Shown here in pieces: positions 61,100-64,000 of a DNA stretch of 64,000 bases. A program made the position numbers and the translations under genes. The notes beneath the pieces were generated by a model that worked only from the letters and a program-made list of their open reading frames with translations, searched no databases and was not told where the DNA came from. The stretch covers positions 1 to 64,000 of the forward strand of contig JANQFR010000087.1 of the NCBI GenBank assembly GCA_028277745.1, read 5' to 3'. Position 1 is the first letter of the stretch, and every line of letters starts with the position of its first letter. Source of the DNA: Phycisphaeraceae bacterium. Its GTDB lineage: Bacteria; Planctomycetota; Phycisphaerae; Phycisphaerales; Phycisphaeraceae.

Positions 61100-61843
61100 G
61101 TGCGCGCAAAGTTCGCCTTTACCTTGATCGAGCTCCTCGTCGTGATCTCGATCATCGCCCTTCTGGTCGGCATTTTGCTGCCGGTGCTGAGTTCGGCGCG
61201 TGTCCGCGGCCAGCAGTTGATCTCCGCCAACAACATGCGGCAGATCGGCTTGGCGATCCACATGTACCAGGACGAGTACGACGGGTGGTTCCCGCTGACC
61301 TCCCACGGCAATACAAGCCGCTTGCAGGTGGCGTGGTTGTACGTGCTGGCGCCGTACCTGACCGACGCCGAACTGGTCCAGCACCCGCACACCTCGCAGA
61401 TGATCTGGGAGATCGGACCCGTCCGCGTCTGCCCCCGCGACCCCCAGGCCGATGAACGCATGGCCAACAGCGCGACCAGCTACATGCTCAACGAATGGGT
61501 GGCCGTTCCGTTCTATGGTCCCTCAGGGATCGATTGGTCGCAGTCCTACAACCGTCGGGACATGCTGGTGAAACCGAGCGACACCTACGTGATGTTCGTC
61601 AACGCGAACGACACGGCGGCACACATCACGGCCGACCACGCCCACTCACGCAGTTGGACCAGCTGGCCAGTCGTGGTCAACGACATCAGCACCGACCGCT
61701 ACGGCGCGAACGGCTCACCACCCGATTTCCTCAACGGCAGCAGCAACTACTTGTTCGGGGATAACCACGTGGAGGAGATCCCGGCGCCAGAACTCAAAGC
61801 GTTAATCGATGCGGGGGTGAACTTCTCGCGCCCGCCGGAATGA
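61100..61843 (+). CDS. Prepilin-type N-terminal cleavage/methylation protein
   Basis: 247 aa. AKFAFTLIELLVVISIIALL plus VGILLPVLSSARVRGQQL is the prepilin signal and helix. The C-terminal domain (YLFGDNHVEEIPAPEL) has the D-x-H ending common to planctomycete DUF1559-like proteins. GGAGG at 61087-61091 fits the GTG at 61100 (8 nt) better than the GTG at 61091. Follows the histidine-rich gene by 51 bp. Confidence 0.82.
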   Translation: MRAKFAFTLIELLVVISIIALLVGILLPVLSSARVRGQQLISANNMRQIGLAIHMYQDEYDGWFPLTSHGNTSRLQVAWLYVLAPYLTDAELVQHPHTSQMIWEIGPVRVCPRDPQADERMANSATSYMLNEWVAVPFYGPSGIDWSQSYNRRDMLVKPSDTYVMFVNANDTAAHITADHAHSRSWTSWPVVVNDISTDRYGANGSPPDFLNGSSNYLFGDNHVEEIPAPELKALIDAGVNFSRPPE

Positions 61844-61914
61844 AAAGTAAACAGGGCCGAGCCGACGGATCGCGTTGATCTGATCGGCCAGGCTCAAAGA
61901 CAGGAGATACTGTC

Positions 61915-62649
61915 ATGTTGGTTGGAAAATGGAGTGGGAGGCTTCTCCTGACAAGCCTCACCGTGGCCGGACTGATGGGCGTTTCAGCCCAGGCAACGCC
62001 CACGGTCGAATACAGCGCTGGCCACGCCGATATCGGCCTCGCTTACGAGAGCGGAGAGCTGGAGTTGCACTACCACTTCGGCGCCGGTGCGGTGCTCGAT
62101 GGCGTGACTTTGGTATCTGAAGATGAGGCTGATCCAGGCGAGGTGTATGTTCGCGTCGCTGATTCAACGCAGACGACAGGCACCGCCCTTTCGTTTCTAG
62201 GTAATGCCGATCCGTACTGGGCGTTGCCCCAAAACAACGTAGCTGGCCAGCCGTTTCTCGGGATCGCGGCTGAGGAGCTTTCAGGCAGTGAGTTCTCTTC
62301 GGCAAGTCTCGAGATGACGGGGTTCTCCGGTCCGGGGCAGTTCGCCTTATGGCAGTGGCCGAACAGCGCCTTCATGCAAACCGTTGACGGCATCAGTCCC
62401 AGCGATACGCTGCCCTTGGTTATCGGCGGGCACGACCACTTCAACTTTGGCTTCACCGCCGAGGGTGTTTACCAGGTCACCATCACGGCGACCGCCGAGT
62501 TGACGGGGGGCAGCACGGTGACCGACACCGAGACGTTCTGGTTCGTCGTCGGCGACAACACGGTCATCCCCGAGCCGGCTTCCCTCGCGCTGTTGGGCTT
62601 GGGCGGCGGCCTGGTGTTGATGCGGCGTCGTGCTTCGTCGAAGCGTTGA
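61915..62649 (+). CDS. PEP-CTERM protein with anchor-M (TIGR03769-like) surface domain
   Basis: 244 aa. Signal peptide (LLLTSLTVAGLMGVSAQA), then YSAGHADIGLAYESGELELH and HDHFNFGFTAEGVYQVTITA, the two ends of the choice-of-anchor M / TIGR03769 domain known from metal-linked surface proteins of actinobacteria, and a PEP-CTERM tail (IPEPASLALLGLGGGLVLMR). The HxD and HDH histidines could bind metal. Last gene of the metal-themed cluster, closed by a strong terminator. Confidence 0.85.
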   Translation: MLVGKWSGRLLLTSLTVAGLMGVSAQATPTVEYSAGHADIGLAYESGELELHYHFGAGAVLDGVTLVSEDEADPGEVYVRVADSTQTTGTALSFLGNADPYWALPQNNVAGQPFLGIAAEELSGSEFSSASLEMTGFSGPGQFALWQWPNSAFMQTVDGISPSDTLPLVIGGHDHFNFGFTAEGVYQVTITATAELTGGSTVTDTETFWFVVGDNTVIPEPASLALLGLGGGLVLMRRRASSKR

Positions 62650-62683
62650 AGCAAGGGGCCGGAGCATAGTTAGAGAGAGATAA

Positions 62684-62723
62684 AAAGCACCCGCGACCGG
62701 AAGCGGTCGCGGGTGCTTTCTTT
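62684..62723 (+). terminator. Strong intrinsic terminator
   Basis: A 16-bp perfect stem (AAAGCACCCGCGACCG and complement) with a GAAG loop, followed by CTTT. Ends the Fur/Zur cluster transcript. Confidence 0.9.
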
Positions 62724-62738
62724 GGGAAAGCGTCAAGC

Positions 62739-64000
62739 GTGTCGAACCGATCGAGCCTCCTGTTCACCGGCGGTCTGCTGGTCGCCCTGTTGAGCGGGGC
62801 GGCGGCGCTGTCACACCAGTTGGTCTGGACACGACGGCTCATCGACCTGCTCGGCGCGAGCCACGCATCGGCGGCGCGGGTGTTCGGCTGCTTCTTCCTG
62901 GGTTTGGCGCTGGGTTCGGCCCTGGCCGCGTGGTGGTTGCCGCGGGTCCGTCGGCCTTGGCGCTGGGTGGCGGGGGCGGAACTGGGCATCGCGATCCTGA
63001 GCGTGCCGGCGTTAACGCTGCCGCATTGGACGGGCTGGCTTTGGCCGGCGGTGGGTATCGACGCCCTGGCGGGTTGGCCCGGCGGGTTGATCAAGGCGGC
63101 GGTGTCGGCGCTGGTCGTGATTCCCCCGGCCGTGGCGATGGGCACGACCCTGCCCTGGCTCGGGGCGGCGTTGCTGCACGGCAAGCGGACGCTGGGTCGC
63201 GAAGGGGTCTGGCTGTATGCGGTCAACACCGCCGGCGGCGTGGTGGGACTGGCCGGGGCGGTCCTGGTGGCGCTGCAGGCGCTCGGGGCGGCCGGGTCGA
63301 TGATCGCCGCGGCGATGCTCAACCTGCTCGCGGCGGCGCTGTGCCTCGGGTTCGATCGCGCTTCGACGATGACGCGCTATATCGAATCCGGGGACGCCAA
63401 ACCGGTGGGCCACTCGGTGCTGTATCGGGCGCTGTTCATGGCGTTCTTCTCGGGGCTGGGCATCCTCGCCTTCGAGGTCGCGGCGCTCCAGGTGCTGATG
63501 CTGGTCGCGCCGCTTTCGTTTTACGCTCCGGCGGCGATCCTCATCGTCGCGATCCTGATGCTGGCGATCGGGGCCGCCATGACGCCGATGCTGACCGCCT
63601 GGCTCGGTCGCGCTCGGTCCCTGCTGCCGTGGACGGCGGGCGCCACCGGCATCGCGCTGGTCCTGACGCCCGGCCTCTTCTTCATGGTCGTCGAACAGTC
63701 GGGGGGATTGACGCCCAAGCCGGTATTCGGGCAGTGGGTGCTGGCCTTGCTGCTCCTGGCTGGCATGGTGCTGGGGCCGGCGTTGCTGCTCGCCGGGCTC
63801 ATCTTCCCGCTCACCTGCTCGATGCTCAGCCGGGACGGTGGTGATGCTTCAGGCCGACGGTGGGGCTGGCTTCTCGCGGTCAACGGCCTGGGAGGCTTGA
63901 TCGGCGCGGAACTGACGTACCGCGTGCTCCTTCCGCAACTCGGTCCGCACGCGGCGATTGGGATGCTTGGAGTGGGCTACCTGGTCATCGGCGGCGGGCT
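62739..64000 (+). CDS. Polytopic membrane protein related to the N-terminal part of fused spermidine-synthase-like proteins (partial)
   Basis: At least 420 codons, open to the window edge. Start GTG at 62739. Many transmembrane segments; LLSGAAALSHQLVWTRRLID and FGCFFLGLALGSALAAWW match the transporter-like half of the fused MFS/spermidine-synthase proteins common in planctomycetes. The soluble synthase domain, if present, would lie beyond the window. Role in polyamine synthesis cannot be asserted. Confidence 0.75.
   Translation, partial: MSNRSSLLFTGGLLVALLSGAAALSHQLVWTRRLIDLLGASHASAARVFGCFFLGLALGSALAAWWLPRVRRPWRWVAGAELGIAILSVPALTLPHWTGWLWPAVGIDALAGWPGGLIKAAVSALVVIPPAVAMGTTLPWLGAALLHGKRTLGREGVWLYAVNTAGGVVGLAGAVLVALQALGAAGSMIAAAMLNLLAAALCLGFDRASTMTRYIESGDAKPVGHSVLYRALFMAFFSGLGILAFEVAALQVLMLVAPLSFYAPAAILIVAILMLAIGAAMTPMLTAWLGRARSLLPWTAGATGIALVLTPGLFFMVVEQSGGLTPKPVFGQWVLALLLLAGMVLGPALLLAGLIFPLTCSMLSRDGGDASGRRWGWLLAVNGLGGLIGAELTYRVLLPQLGPHAAIGMLGVGYLVIGGG

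Overview
The window looks like a chromosomal piece of a planctomycete, most likely class Phycisphaerae. The support is very high GC, three prepilin-type proteins starting with an FTLIELLVVISIIALL-like segment, PEP-CTERM exported proteins, membrane proteins carrying the CPxCGYDLR...CPECG zinc ribbon, SMI1/KNR4 and WG-repeat proteins, and a secreted MsrA/MsrB pair. No rRNA or tRNA gene was recognised.

Layout. 1-5.6 kb: a LacI-family regulator followed by a PEP-CTERM protein, a prepilin-like protein and a GH10 xylanase. Matching palindromic operators sit on the promoters of the regulator and of the operon. 5.7-11.2 kb: a nonulosonic (sialic/legionaminic-type) acid and protein-glycosylation block: a Maf/DUF115 protein, a SPASM protein whose radical-SAM cysteines are missing, NeuA and NeuC. 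11.3-17.1 kb: a von Willebrand A protein, an FKBP, a Gfo/Idh/MocA oxidoreductase, a CBS protein, SMI1/KNR4 and small membrane or lipoproteins. 17.2-25.3 kb (minus strand): a 1,699-residue TPR protein with an embedded C39-like peptidase domain, preceded by two tandem paralogues of unknown family. 25.3-35.7 kb: housekeeping and stress genes (KDPG aldolase, HEAT protein, CYTH protein, ferritin, YqeY, YajQ, MsrA, MsrB, ArfB). 35.7-43.5 kb: an RND efflux pair, a WG-repeat protein and a secreted gluzincin-like protein. 43.7-48.0 kb: a GH78 rhamnosidase with a WYL regulator, a kinase-like protein and a 91-aa protein.

48.2-59.2 kb holds a complete subtype I-G (formerly I-U) CRISPR-Cas system: a small basic ORF, cas3 (C-terminal HD), csb3, csb1, csb2, a cas4-cas1 fusion, cas2, a leader with a promoter, and an array of 31 repeats and 30 spacers. 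About 0.5 kb upstream of cas3, in inverted orientation, lies a single degenerate copy of the CRISPR repeat with a compensatory base-pair change in its hairpin. This is the most interesting element found. The distal end of the array abuts broken RHS and transposition-ATPase fragments.

60.2-62.7 kb: a Fur-family (probably Zur) regulator with a palindromic operator, a histidine-rich exported protein, a prepilin-like protein and a metal-themed PEP-CTERM surface protein. The window ends inside a membrane protein related to the N-terminal part of spermidine-synthase fusions.

Scattered between genes are at least four families of short palindromic repeats. Several genes have a -10-like hexamer only 6-10 nt before the start codon and no Shine-Dalgarno sequence, which suggests leaderless mRNAs.
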